A stretch of 64,000 nt of DNA from DASZBX01 sp035943635. GTDB lineage: Bacteria > Actinomycetota > Actinomycetes > Streptomycetales > Catenulisporaceae. Location: contig DASZBX010000096.1 in NCBI GenBank assembly GCA_035943635.1, positions 1 to 64,000 of the forward strand, given 5' to 3'. The position numbers and the translations under genes are program-made. Under the pieces are notes generated by a model. The model was not told the DNA's origin. It saw only the letters and a program-made list of their open reading frames with translations, and ran no database searches. Shown piece after piece: positions 34,901 to 43,568 of this stretch. Position 1 is the first letter of the stretch. Each line of letters starts with the position of its first letter.

Positions 34901-37900
34901 GGCGTTCCCGAACAGCGGCGGCGGCACCGACAGCTTCGGCTATGTCGTGGAAGACCCCTACGGGCAGACCGGCACGGGGACGGTCCAGGTCGCGGTCGTG
35001 CCGCCGGCCGCGCCGCAGCCGCCGGTCGCCGTGGACGACACGGTCACCGCGGCGCCGGGCGCGCACCTGGCCGTCAAAGTGCTGTCGCAGGACATCGTGT
35101 CCCCGGGCGATCTGGCCACGGTGCAGCCGCTCGGGCCGTTGAACCCGGGCCTGCCCGCGGGTTCGGCCACGCTGAGCCCGACCGCCGGGATCATCGACGT
35201 GCTCGTGCCGCCGGCCACCGGCAAGCCGCTGGTCCTCACCTACGCGGTGTCCGACGGCACCGGCGACCCGTCGACGGCGACCCTGACGGTGTTCCCGCAG
35301 GCCGACTACCAGACCCCGCCGGTCGCCCTGGACAGCTACCAGACCCCGACGCCGCACGCGACCGCGGTCACCGTGGACGTGCAGCCGCAGCTGTCGGACG
35401 CGGACTCGTCGCAGAACCCGCTGACCGTCGGCCGCGCGTTCGACCCGCAGGCGCAGGTCTCCGGCGGCCGGCTGGTGCTGCCGGTCGGCCCGAACCCGCA
35501 CACCTTCGCCTATGAGGTGCGCACGCCGGGCGGGGCCACCACGGTCGGGGTCGTGCACGTCGCGGGCACCGGCGCGGGCGCTCCGGTGGCCAAGCCGAAC
35601 ACGCTGATCACCATGCCGGTCAACGGTTCCACGACCGTGACGATCGGGAACTACGTGACCGACCCGGCCGGCAAGACGGTCCGGCTGACCACCACCGACA
35701 AGGTGTGGACGGCGCCGGCCAAGGACCTGTCCGCGCAGGTGGACGGCGAGCAGCAGATCAAGCTGACCTCGTCGGACGGCTACGTCGGGCCGGCCTCGCT
35801 GGCCTTCCAGGTGACCGACGGGACGAGCCTGACCGATCCGGCCGGGCATCTCGCGGTGATCACCGTGCAGGTGCAGATCGGGCCGCAGACCCCGGTGCTG
35901 CGCTGCCCGACCGCGCCGATCTCGCTGGTCGAGGGCGGGCAGCCGCGGGCGTTCGACGTCACCTCGGTCTGTTATGTGTGGACCGCCGATCCCGGTGACG
36001 CGGCCGGCCTGGCCTACACGGCGAGCTGGGCCGGCAAGCAGCCGACCGGGGTCACCGTGTCCGGGTCCGGCGGGCACCGGCTGACCATCACGCCGGGGGC
36101 CAGTTCGGTGCCGGGTTCCAGTGGCACGCTGACCATCGGCGTGGTCGGCTCGCCGAGCGCGTCCTCGCAGATGTCGGTGCAGATCACGGCCGCGGCGCCG
36201 CCGACGGTCGCGCCGGTCACGATCGACGGGATCAAGGCCGGGCAGACCGCGACGGTGAACCTGGCCGGGTCTGTCAGTTCTCAGCTTTACCAGCCGGTCG
36301 TCTCGGTCGTCGCGGTGTCGCAGACCTCGGGCATGGCGGCCTCGGTCAGCTCCGGCGGGTCGACCGTGCGGATCACGCCGGGTGCGGCCTCGCACGGGGT
36401 GATGACGTTCAGCGTGACGGTCACCGACGTGCCCTCGCACACCCGCAAGGACCGGCAGACGGTCGGCCAGATCACCTTGAACGTGCTGGGTGTTCCGGCT
36501 GCGCCGGGCCAGCCGACGGTCGGCACGACGGTGCTGAGCCAGGCCGTGCAGCTGTCCTGGCCGACGCCGGCGAACAACGGCGCGCCGATCGACTCGTATC
36601 AGGTGTCGTATTCCGGTGGCCAGCAGACCTGCCCGGCCTCGCCGTGCACGGTCACCGGGCTGACCAACGGCGTGCACTACACCTTCACGGTGAAGGCGCA
36701 CAACCTGGTCGGCTGGGGGCAGCCGAGCCCGGCTTCGGCGGTGGCGATCCCGAACACGATTCCGGACGCGGTGACCAACCTGACCGCGTCCGACCCGCAG
36801 AACGGCACGGTCCGGCTCAGCTGGTCCCCGGCCGTGGACCGCGGTACCGCGGTGCTGCACTACAGCGTGTCGTGGACCGGCGGCGGGCAGGCGACCGTGT
36901 CGGGTACCGGCGTGACCGCGACCGGGCTGGACAACGACACTCAGTACACGTTCACGGTCATCGCAGTGAACGCACAGGGTCCGAGTCCGGCGACCACCGT
37001 GCAGGGGCAGGCCGCGGGCGCTCCCGCGACGCCGAGCGCGCCGCGCTTCTCCGTGGTCGAGTCGGCCGACGCGAACTCGCGCGCGGTCACGATCTCCTGG
37101 CCCGCGGTCGATCCGAACGGCCCCGGCCCGACCACGTACACGGTGAACCGGACCGGGGGCGGGGCGGCCAAGACCGTGTGCTCGGCCAAGGCCCAGACCA
37201 GCTGTGACGACGACGGCCTGGCCAACAACGGCACGGTGTATACGTATACTGTCACAGCTGCGAACGCAGACGTCTCGCTCGACCCGGCCGCGCACACCTC
37301 GGGAACGAGTGCGGGCACCAAGATGACCGCGACGGCGACTCCGAGTTCGATCACGAATATGACCGTCACGGCCACCGGCAACAGCGACCAGGCGACGGTG
37401 AAGTTCGACGCCCCGGCCTCGCACGGCGCGTCCTCGACGGTCACCTGCACCGACAGCAACGGTTCCTGCGGTTCGTGGAACTTCAGCACCTCCGGGCAGA
37501 ACGGGGTGAGCGAGAACATCGGAAACCTGACCGACGGCGCGACCGACACGGTCCGGCTGCAGGACTGCAACGGCAGCGCCGGCGGCCAGGACGCGGGCTC
37601 GGCGTGCGACACGACCGTGTCGGCGACCGTGGTCGCGTACGGGCCGATGCAGGATCCGAAGGTCACGGCGAGCGTGAGCGGCACGACGGTCAACTGGACC
37701 GTGTCGGTCAACCCGAACGGCAAGGCCGCCACGGCCACGATCACGCACAACGGCCAGACCACCACACAGATGACCTCCGCGGTGAACGGCACGTGGACGT
37801 ACTCGGGCAGCGACAGCATGGGCTACAGCGCCACGGACAAGGTCACGCTGTCGGTCGCCGGTTCGGGCCGGGCGACGGTGACCGCGACCGCCTCGGCGAC

Positions 37901-38219
37901 CACCGGGCCCAAGCCGAGCGTGGCCGTCAGCCGCGGCGCCGCGTGCAACACCGCGGCCGGGTCGTCCGACCCGTGCCGCGGGGCGACGTCGGCGACTCCG
38001 TGCACCGACGCGTCGTGCGGTTACATCCACATCGTCACCAAGGGCTTCACCGGCACCTACACGTGCACGATCTCCGCACCGTCGCACGGCGGCACGATCG
38101 GCCCGGCGCTGACCTTCACCGGGGACCAGAACACCGACACCGTCTACTACTACGGCTACAAGAACACGGAGGTCGAGGCCACGTGTAACGGCGTGACCGG
38201 CACCACGACCTGGCCGTGA
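31920..38219 (+). CDS. Giant membrane-anchored Ig-like/fibronectin type III surface protein
   Basis: This is a 2,099-aa protein starting at GTG 31920; ATG 31926 is an alternative. Residues about 10-35 form an uncleaved anchor or signal (TSVVLLGAVAALIASAVLA). Residues ~40-390 look like a beta-propeller-type sensor region. Then a Pro/Asn linker leads to a long run of Ig/cadherin-like modules with VLANDYDP and VLDNDFDPDG motifs. Three Fn3 domains follow (about 1529-1795; for example YTFTVKAHNLVGWG). A Cys-containing C-terminal domain completes the protein. It has no LPXTG or C-terminal anchor. It corresponds to the fn3 gene of PFNA clusters and probably senses or binds the envelope, matrix or host. 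Catalytic function is not expected. Confidence 0.9.
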   Translation: MRMIPWSRRRTQLATSVVLLGAVAALIASAVLAQGYPVQQVSLNDGGIWVTSDHDGLFGRLNKPAGQLDAGFYPPGTAQASYQLDVLQDGAAVAAWDQGSGKLYPVDVDNAVTDPDQAVAVPAADQAQLDGGTIATLDPGTGEVRAQSVDTAAGISNLSSLAAGTSPLATVGSKAGGTGAAGSAMAVGVDGTVYAVSGSGRTATIQPAASAISAVAFGAPQYGSVGRALGNVRVTAVGDQMIVLDDATGTLLITGGPTVHLDGVDSSAQLQMPSPQAASVVIATSHALLSVDLTSGHITVLWNSATGAPAAPVQLSGCVYAAWADTANGYVSSCNGIKATPGNLADKQALVHPEFRINRNQIVLNDLASGAVWDLSSLKEVDDWASVKPPPVQTPQNKNSNTQTDVGTQNQPPKAQDVTLGARPDRTTVLHLLDGCSDPGGNILSITALTQPDNQGASVAIAPDGQTALVTLSASSTGDVHFKYTVDDGKGMTASANVTVQIRGSGQNDAPNLRTGYKPVTWTVPSGGHISLPVLADWRDYDGDPPALSAVTVPAADGTAVATSDGFLDYTAPGAGNGGTRTITYQVADGHGGQTGTTVQVDVQSPTSTKAIAPTAEPNVARGQVGQSITVHPLQNAVPGFDPANPGAQLALAGQVASPADTTVTTDLSAGTVTMTATRPGTFLLDYTIAFGDAPFGKGTMRVDVVPAPATPQPPVAMPSVAVLHGQLPATVDVLANDYDPQGELLAVQGASAVATDDDPLSGQLQVAVVDGRWLRINATSAQVDPSPRLVRYTITDGQTDPVTGEVSVTELPATTDDTPVVVNSYATVRAGDSATIPVLDNDFDPDGAALTLASDIPGAPGAGQLKILSESGTSGAADGAAYVTGTTIRYVAPPAVTGPVTVIVQYVVENTLGNESTGQVFVTVNPVPSAAFPDRAPDPQAVQVRAVAGQTITIPIPVNGVDPDGDSVAVAGLASATSLGRVMSYNATTITYQAFPNSGGGTDSFGYVVEDPYGQTGTGTVQVAVVPPAAPQPPVAVDDTVTAAPGAHLAVKVLSQDIVSPGDLATVQPLGPLNPGLPAGSATLSPTAGIIDVLVPPATGKPLVLTYAVSDGTGDPSTATLTVFPQADYQTPPVALDSYQTPTPHATAVTVDVQPQLSDADSSQNPLTVGRAFDPQAQVSGGRLVLPVGPNPHTFAYEVRTPGGATTVGVVHVAGTGAGAPVAKPNTLITMPVNGSTTVTIGNYVTDPAGKTVRLTTTDKVWTAPAKDLSAQVDGEQQIKLTSSDGYVGPASLAFQVTDGTSLTDPAGHLAVITVQVQIGPQTPVLRCPTAPISLVEGGQPRAFDVTSVCYVWTADPGDAAGLAYTASWAGKQPTGVTVSGSGGHRLTITPGASSVPGSSGTLTIGVVGSPSASSQMSVQITAAAPPTVAPVTIDGIKAGQTATVNLAGSVSSQLYQPVVSVVAVSQTSGMAASVSSGGSTVRITPGAASHGVMTFSVTVTDVPSHTRKDRQTVGQITLNVLGVPAAPGQPTVGTTVLSQAVQLSWPTPANNGAPIDSYQVSYSGGQQTCPASPCTVTGLTNGVHYTFTVKAHNLVGWGQPSPASAVAIPNTIPDAVTNLTASDPQNGTVRLSWSPAVDRGTAVLHYSVSWTGGGQATVSGTGVTATGLDNDTQYTFTVIAVNAQGPSPATTVQGQAAGAPATPSAPRFSVVESADANSRAVTISWPAVDPNGPGPTTYTVNRTGGGAAKTVCSAKAQTSCDDDGLANNGTVYTYTVTAANADVSLDPAAHTSGTSAGTKMTATATPSSITNMTVTATGNSDQATVKFDAPASHGASSTVTCTDSNGSCGSWNFSTSGQNGVSENIGNLTDGATDTVRLQDCNGSAGGQDAGSACDTTVSATVVAYGPMQDPKVTASVSGTTVNWTVSVNPNGKAATATITHNGQTTTQMTSAVNGTWTYSGSDSMGYSATDKVTLSVAGSGRATVTATASATTGPKPSVAVSRGAACNTAAGSSDPCRGATSATPCTDASCGYIHIVTKGFTGTYTCTISAPSHGGTIGPALTFTGDQNTDTVYYYGYKNTEVEATCNGVTGTTTWP

Positions 38220-38305
38220 CACACGCCGGCGCCAGCCGTCATCCCGCAGACCCGACCCGCCCCCGACCCCGACCCCGCCCTCCGGACACGAAAGAGCAGT
38301 AACCC

Positions 38306-39295
38306 ATGGAGCAGCAGTACACATCGATCTCCGCCGAGCAGGCCGGGAAGTTCAGGGACACGTTCGAGCTGATGGTCAACAACATCAGCCACGCCATCCT
38401 CGGCAAGCAGCAGGTGGTGCGGCTGGCGCTGACCTGCCTGCTGTCCGGCGGGCACCTGTTGCTGGAGGACTACCCGGGCACGGGCAAGACCTCGCTGGCC
38501 AAGGCGATGGCCAAGACCGTGCACGGGATGACCGGCCGGATCCAGTTCACCCCGGACCTGCTGCCCTCGGACGTGACCGGGATGCACATCTACGACCAGG
38601 AGCAGCGCAAGTTCGAGTTCCTGCCGGGTCCGGTGTTCAACTCGATCGTGCTGGCCGACGAGATCAACCGGGCCTCGCCCAAGACCCAGTCGGCGCTGCT
38701 GCAGGTGATGGAGGAGGGGCAGGTGACCGTGGACGGCGCGACCCACGAGGTGGGCAAGCCGTTCATGGTGATCGCGACCCAGAACCCGATCGAGCACGCC
38801 GGCACCTACCCGCTGCCGGAAGCACAGCTGGACCGGTTCCTGATGAAGATCGAACTCGGCTACCCGGACCACCAGTCGATGATCGCGCTGTTGCAGGACG
38901 CCGCGGTGCGCGACCGGGCCGGGTCGGTCAAGCCGGTGATCGCGGCCTTCGCGGTGACCGAACTGATCGCGATCGCGGACCTGGTGCTGGTGCGCACCGA
39001 GACGCTGGACTATGTGGCCCGGCTGGCCGAGGCCTCCCGGGCGCACCAGGCGGTGGCCCTGGGCATGTCCCCGCGCGCCTGCCTGGCCCTGGTCCGCTGC
39101 GCCAAGACCTGGGCGATCGGGCACGGGCGCAACTTCGTCTCCCCGGACGACATCCGGCTGCTGGCCTCCCCGGTGCTGCGCCACCGGATCCTGCTCAAGC
39201 CGGAGTCGAAGTTCGACCAGGCCTCGTTCGGGGTCGAGGACGTGATCACCCAGATCCTGCGCGACGTCCCGGCGCCGACCGAGCGCGCGGCCTAG
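38306..39295 (+). CDS. MoxR-family AAA+ ATPase
   Basis: This 329-aa ATPase has Walker A DYPGTGKTS (55-63), Walker B IVLADEINRASPKTQS, sensor 1 ATQNPIEHAGTYPLPEAQLDRF and the C-terminal lid with LLASPVLRHRIL. MoxR ATPases act as chaperones that mature partner proteins, usually encoded next to DUF58/VWA genes, as here. It starts 86 bp after the giant gene with AAAGAGCAG upstream. In this operon it would work with the DUF58 protein on a membrane or secreted partner. Confidence 0.93.
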   Translation: MEQQYTSISAEQAGKFRDTFELMVNNISHAILGKQQVVRLALTCLLSGGHLLLEDYPGTGKTSLAKAMAKTVHGMTGRIQFTPDLLPSDVTGMHIYDQEQRKFEFLPGPVFNSIVLADEINRASPKTQSALLQVMEEGQVTVDGATHEVGKPFMVIATQNPIEHAGTYPLPEAQLDRFLMKIELGYPDHQSMIALLQDAAVRDRAGSVKPVIAAFAVTELIAIADLVLVRTETLDYVARLAEASRAHQAVALGMSPRACLALVRCAKTWAIGHGRNFVSPDDIRLLASPVLRHRILLKPESKFDQASFGVEDVITQILRDVPAPTERAA

Positions 39296-39308
39296 CCCTA
39301 CCGCAGCA

Positions 39309-39350
39309 CCCTTACTGCAAATCCCTTACTGCGAAACCCTTACTGACACT
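39309..39350 (+). repeat. Three tandem 14-bp repeats between moxR and DUF58 genes
   Basis: Units CCCTTACTGCAAAT, CCCTTACTGCGAAA and CCCTTACTGACACT follow each other exactly, and a partial fourth (GTACTGA) ends at 39360. The block fills most of the 90-bp intergenic gap. It might bind a regulator or shape mRNA processing. Confidence 0.85.
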
Positions 39351-39385
39351 GACGTACTGAAGGCCCGGATCGGGGACGAGAAGGC

Positions 39386-40714
39386 ATGGCAACAACGGAA
39401 GGACACACGTCGACCACGCTCGGCCGCACGCTGGGCCGGACCCTGGGTCTGGTGCCCGAACCGGCCCGCCGGGCGGTGTTCCGGGTCACCGGCCCGGCCG
39501 GCCTGAGGGTCTGGGCCCGGTACCGGCTGCGGCCGCTGGGCGCGGTCACCGGCCTGGGCTGGAGCGTGCTGGCCGGGTCGGCGGCCGGCTGGCTGGCCGG
39601 CGACCACTTCGGCTGGTACGAACTGTGCCTGGCCTCGGTGATCGGCCTGCTGTGCTTCCTGGTCTGCTGGGCCTCGGTGGCCGGGCGCACCGCGCTGCGG
39701 GTGGCGATCGGACTGGAGTCCGGGTGGGTCCGGGCCGGGGAGAGGGCCGAGCCGACCGTGCAGGTGACCAACCTGGCCCGCCGCGGCATGCTGCCGGTCG
39801 CGCTGGAGGTCGCGGTGGGCCCGCCCGGGGCCAAGCAGCCGCGCTCGATCCCGGTGCCCAACCTCGGCCGCAACGCCTCCGCCCCGGCGACCCGGTTCCC
39901 GGTGCCGGCCGAGCGGCGCGGGGTGATCGAGATCGGCCCGGCCACGATCGTCCGGGCCGACCCGCTCGGCCTGATCCGGCGCACCGCGGGCTGGCCGGAG
40001 GTGCGGGAACTGGTGGTCTGGCCGCGCACGGTCGGGCTGCCGCCGCTGAGCACCGGCCTGATGCACGACCTGGAGGGGCGCACCTCGGACAAGGTCTCGG
40101 TCAGCGACCTGGAGTTCCACACCCTGCGCGACTACGTGCGCGGCGACGACCGGCGGCACATCCACTGGCGCTCCTCGGCCCGGGTCGGCTCGATCAGCGG
40201 GGTGGACAGGTTCGTGGTGCGCCAGTTCCAGCAGACCCGGCGCACCCACCTGCTGGTGGTCGTGGACGGGCACGAGGGGGCCTACCCGGACCCGGAGGAC
40301 TTCGAACTGGCCGTGTCGGCCGGGGCTTCGCTGACCGTGGCCGCGATGGTCGAGGGCCTGGAGAGCACGCTGCTGGTGGCCGACCGGATCGCCCGGGAGG
40401 AGACGCCGCAGGCGCACCTGGACGCCTGCGCCCGGGCCGAGTTCGGCCGCGGCGGCCGACTGGCCGTGCTCGCCGCGCGCGGGTTCCGCTCCGCCCCGCA
40501 CTCGACGGTCGCGGTGCTGGTCACCGGCGCGGGGGTCGCGTTCAAGGACCTGCGCCGGGCCCGGGCCCAGCTGCGGCCGCAGGTGCTGACCCAGGTGCTG
40601 CGGATCGACCCGGCCCGGCGGACCGGGATGCTGCCGGACGAGACGATGACCGTGCTCTCGCTGCGGACCCTGAACGATCTGCCGGCCCTGGTCGGCGTGG
40701 GAGGTGCCCGATGA
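39386..40714 (+). CDS. DUF58 membrane protein
   Basis: This is a 442-aa protein with two membrane helices (about 52-95), a beta-rich region with VQVTNLARRGMLPVALEV, and the conserved DUF58 core LRDYVRGDDRRHIHWRSSARVG, then HLLVVVDGHEGA of the VWA-like domain with a MIDAS-type start. It is the standard partner of MoxR ATPases. Its C-terminal half is the part that matches the truncated gene at 2180-3097. The stop overlaps the transglutaminase-like gene by 4 bp. Confidence 0.92.
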   Translation: MATTEGHTSTTLGRTLGRTLGLVPEPARRAVFRVTGPAGLRVWARYRLRPLGAVTGLGWSVLAGSAAGWLAGDHFGWYELCLASVIGLLCFLVCWASVAGRTALRVAIGLESGWVRAGERAEPTVQVTNLARRGMLPVALEVAVGPPGAKQPRSIPVPNLGRNASAPATRFPVPAERRGVIEIGPATIVRADPLGLIRRTAGWPEVRELVVWPRTVGLPPLSTGLMHDLEGRTSDKVSVSDLEFHTLRDYVRGDDRRHIHWRSSARVGSISGVDRFVVRQFQQTRRTHLLVVVDGHEGAYPDPEDFELAVSAGASLTVAAMVEGLESTLLVADRIAREETPQAHLDACARAEFGRGGRLAVLAARGFRSAPHSTVAVLVTGAGVAFKDLRRARAQLRPQVLTQVLRIDPARRTGMLPDETMTVLSLRTLNDLPALVGVGGAR

Positions 40715-43380
40715 CGACGGCGAACGGACCCTTCGAGCCGGGCGGACCGGACGGCGCCGGCACTTCCGGCGGCCGCGGGCGCGGCCGGGCCGGGCGGCGC
40801 GGCTCGGCCGGGGACCGGCGCGGGGACACCCTGCCGGAGCGCGGGACGACCGGAACCACCGGCCGGTCCGGCAGATCCGGCCGCGGCCGGACCATCCCCG
40901 AACGCAGCGGCTACACCCGCCCGCCGGTTCCCCGCCGGCCGGCCGCCGACCCGGTCCAGGAGTCTCCGGCCCGGCGGGCCGGCGAGCGCCGGGCCCGGGC
41001 GCAGGCGCGGATGGCCTCGCGCCGCGGACTGGGCGTGGACGGCGCATTCACCGTGCTGTTGGGCGCGGGCGTGCTGGCCGGGCTGCACACGACGTACGGC
41101 GGCTGGTGGTTCCTCGTGGTCGGGCTGCTCGGCCTGGCCCTGGGCGCGAGCCTGAGCCTGCTGGCGAACGCGTTGCGGCTGCCCGTGCTCAGCCTGGCCG
41201 CCGCGGTCGCGACGGTGTTCTTCCTGGTCGGCCCGGCGCTGCTGGACCGGCCGGACGCGATCGGCGGCGCGCTGCCGTCGCTGCCCGCGCTGCGCGCCGT
41301 CGCCAAGGCGAGCGTGCTCAGCTGGAAACAGCTGCTGACCACGGCCCCGCCGGTGGCCGCGAGCGGCATATTGCTGACCATTCCGCTGGTGCTGGGCCTG
41401 GCCGCCGGAGCCGCCGGGCTGACCGCGGCGCGCCGGCTGGACGCAGCGGCCGCGCCGCTGGCCGTGCCGGTCGTGCTGCTCGGCACCGTGATCGCGCTCG
41501 GCACGCACCAGCCCGGGCAGTGGACGCTGACCGGCGTCCTGGTCGCGGCGGCCTGCCTGGCCTGGGCGGCGCTGCGGTCCAGCCGGCACCGGGCCGGGGC
41601 CAACCCGGCCGGGGCCGCCGCCGCTACGACGGCCGGGTCCGGCGCGGCTGGGGGCGTCTTGCGCAAGGTGACGGCCGCGGGCGTGGTCCTCGTGATCGCG
41701 GTCGGCGGCGGGCTGCTGCTGAGCCCGATGCTGCCGGGCGGGAACGGCGCGGGCCGGTCCGTGCTGCGCGACACCGTCGTGCCGCCGCTGAACCTGAACG
41801 CGTACCCGAGCCCCCTGGTCGGGTTCCGCAAGTACACCAAGGACGCGAACCAGCTCTACGACCAGACCCTGTTCACGGTGGCCGGCCTGCCCGCCGGGAC
41901 GCCGGTGCGGATCGCGACGCTCGACGACTACGACGGCTCGGTCTGGGGCGCGACCAACGGGTCCGGCAGCAACGGCTTCGACCGGGTCGGCTCCTCGATC
42001 ACGCCGGCCGGGACCCTGACCGGCCCGGCGGCCACCGCGACGATCACGATCGCGCCCGCGTACGCCGAGGCCGTCGACACCGACGCGTGGCTGCCGACCG
42101 CGGGCACGCCCACCGGGGTCACCTTCGACGGGACCGCCGGGCCGCAGCTGGCCGGGCAGTTCCGCTACAACGCCGCCACCGACTCGGGCCTCGTGCTGAC
42201 CCGGCTGCAGGCCGGGGACAAGATCACCGTGCAGACCGTGCTCACGCCGGACACCCCCGGCGCCGACGCCCAGCCCTACGGCCCGCCCACCCTGACCGAC
42301 GGCTTCCAGGCCGAGTTCGCCAGCCGGTCCGCGGCCTGGGCCAAGGGCGCGGTCGGGATCGACGCGCAGCTGGCCGCGATCGAGACCTACCTGAAGACCA
42401 ACGGCGCCTACACCGACGGCGGCAAAGGCGAGTCGCAGTACCTGCCCGGGCACAGCATCGGCCGGCTGACCCAGTTCCTCAACGGCCCGCAGCCGGTCGG
42501 CGACGACGAGCAGTACGCGGCCGCGTTCGCGCTGATCGCCAACAGCCTGGGCATGCCCGCCCGGGTCGTGCTCGGCGCGGTCCCGGAAGCGGACGGCACG
42601 GTCAAGGGCCAGGACGTGCACGCCTGGGTGGAGATCCACACCGCGGACGGCGCCTGGGACATGATCCCGACCTCGAAGTTCACCCCGCCGCCGACCAAGA
42701 CCCCGGACCAGCAGCCGCCGCAGCCGATCCAGAACGCGGGCGCGGCCGTGGTGCCGCCGCCGAACGCGGTGCACCCGCCCGGCAACACCGAGGAGACCGG
42801 CGCGACCGCGGCCACCGCGCAGCCGCCGCGCAAGACGGCCCCGCAGGCGCTGCCGTCCTGGATCGGCCCGCTGCTGCGGGTCGTCGGCCTGGCCCTGTCG
42901 CCGCTCGCCCTGGTCCTGCTGGTCGTCGGGGTGATCCAGGGGCTGAAGATGCGACGGCGACGGCGTCGGCGCACGCGCGGCAGCACCGCTAACCGGTATG
43001 CGGCCGGATGGCGGGATCTGGTCGACCACGCGCGGGATCTGGGTACCACAGTCCCGTGGGACACGACCCGGCAGCAGCAGAACGAGGCGCTCGCGGCGTT
43101 CAGCCTGGGCCCGATCGCGCAGAGCGTGGACGTGGTCGTCTACGGCCCGGGCGATCCGACCCCCGAGCAGGCGGCCGCGTTCTGGAAGCAGGTCGACCAG
43201 GCCCGCAAGGACATGAGCCGGGCCGGCAGCCGCAAGCGCCGGCTGCTGGCCACGGTCGACGTCCGCACGCTGCTGCGAGCCCGCTCGACCACCAGCCGCA
43301 AGGCCACGGCCGCCGCGCTGGCGGCGCAGGCCGCGGCCGCGGCGCCGCAGAGCTCCGGGGCCGCGTCCGGGCGGCCGTAG
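40711..43380 (+). CDS. Transglutaminase-like membrane protein lacking the catalytic Cys
   Basis: This is an 889-aa protein. It has a basic Arg/Gly-rich N-terminus (~100 residues), then about six membrane helices (about 110-350), an extracytoplasmic domain, and a transglutaminase-like core. The expected GDCEQ motif reads GDDEQYAAAFALIANSLGMP (Asp599 instead of Cys), while the His (DVHAWVEI, His637) and Asp (WDMIPTS, Asp650) are kept. A further helix (about 725-745), an Arg-rich stop-transfer and a ~140-residue cytoplasmic tail follow. It should be inactive as a classical transglutaminase or use other chemistry. GGGAGG precedes the ATG, and the gene is coupled to DUF58. Confidence 0.88.
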   Translation: MTTANGPFEPGGPDGAGTSGGRGRGRAGRRGSAGDRRGDTLPERGTTGTTGRSGRSGRGRTIPERSGYTRPPVPRRPAADPVQESPARRAGERRARAQARMASRRGLGVDGAFTVLLGAGVLAGLHTTYGGWWFLVVGLLGLALGASLSLLANALRLPVLSLAAAVATVFFLVGPALLDRPDAIGGALPSLPALRAVAKASVLSWKQLLTTAPPVAASGILLTIPLVLGLAAGAAGLTAARRLDAAAAPLAVPVVLLGTVIALGTHQPGQWTLTGVLVAAACLAWAALRSSRHRAGANPAGAAAATTAGSGAAGGVLRKVTAAGVVLVIAVGGGLLLSPMLPGGNGAGRSVLRDTVVPPLNLNAYPSPLVGFRKYTKDANQLYDQTLFTVAGLPAGTPVRIATLDDYDGSVWGATNGSGSNGFDRVGSSITPAGTLTGPAATATITIAPAYAEAVDTDAWLPTAGTPTGVTFDGTAGPQLAGQFRYNAATDSGLVLTRLQAGDKITVQTVLTPDTPGADAQPYGPPTLTDGFQAEFASRSAAWAKGAVGIDAQLAAIETYLKTNGAYTDGGKGESQYLPGHSIGRLTQFLNGPQPVGDDEQYAAAFALIANSLGMPARVVLGAVPEADGTVKGQDVHAWVEIHTADGAWDMIPTSKFTPPPTKTPDQQPPQPIQNAGAAVVPPPNAVHPPGNTEETGATAATAQPPRKTAPQALPSWIGPLLRVVGLALSPLALVLLVVGVIQGLKMRRRRRRRTRGSTANRYAAGWRDLVDHARDLGTTVPWDTTRQQQNEALAAFSLGPIAQSVDVVVYGPGDPTPEQAAAFWKQVDQARKDMSRAGSRKRRLLATVDVRTLLRARSTTSRKATAAALAAQAAAAAPQSSGAASGRP

Positions 43381-43444
43381 GCTGCGGGCCGCGGCGGCCC
43401 GGTCCTGACCCGGGCTCGTCACAGCCGCGCAACAGTCGTGCACG

Positions 43445-43473
43445 GACGGCGCCCGCCGCTCGCGGGCGCCGTC
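43445..43473 (+). terminator. Hairpin terminator at the end of the PFNA-type operon
   Basis: A perfect 12-bp stem (43445-43456 with 43462-43473) has a 5-nt loop and lies 65 bp after the transglutaminase-like stop. It is GC-only at the base and has no T-tract, in line with the other terminators in the window. Confidence 0.78.
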
Positions 43474-43568
43474 GGCGGGTCCGGCCGCGGTCGTCGCTGA
43501 CCAGCCGCACCAGACTTCCTTCAGCTCGCCGTTCCCCCGCGTATCACCCGGTCAGCCCAGTCCTTTGG

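Noticed and set aside
31848..38324. 2,158-codon open frame antisense to the giant Ig/Fn3 gene
   Set aside because: It is an Arg/Gly/Val/His-rich frame without domains or ribosome binding site. In very GC-rich DNA the antisense of a real gene is often open; the sense strand has clear Ig/Fn3 motifs.
26205..43380. Phage-defence island (kinase, ATPase, phosphatase)
   Set aside because: Gene content and order match the PFNA signalling/envelope operon; no nuclease, toxin or helicase is included.
40282..43443. 1,053-codon antisense frame over the transglutaminase-like gene
   Set aside because: Shadow frame; the sense strand has membrane helices and transglutaminase motifs.
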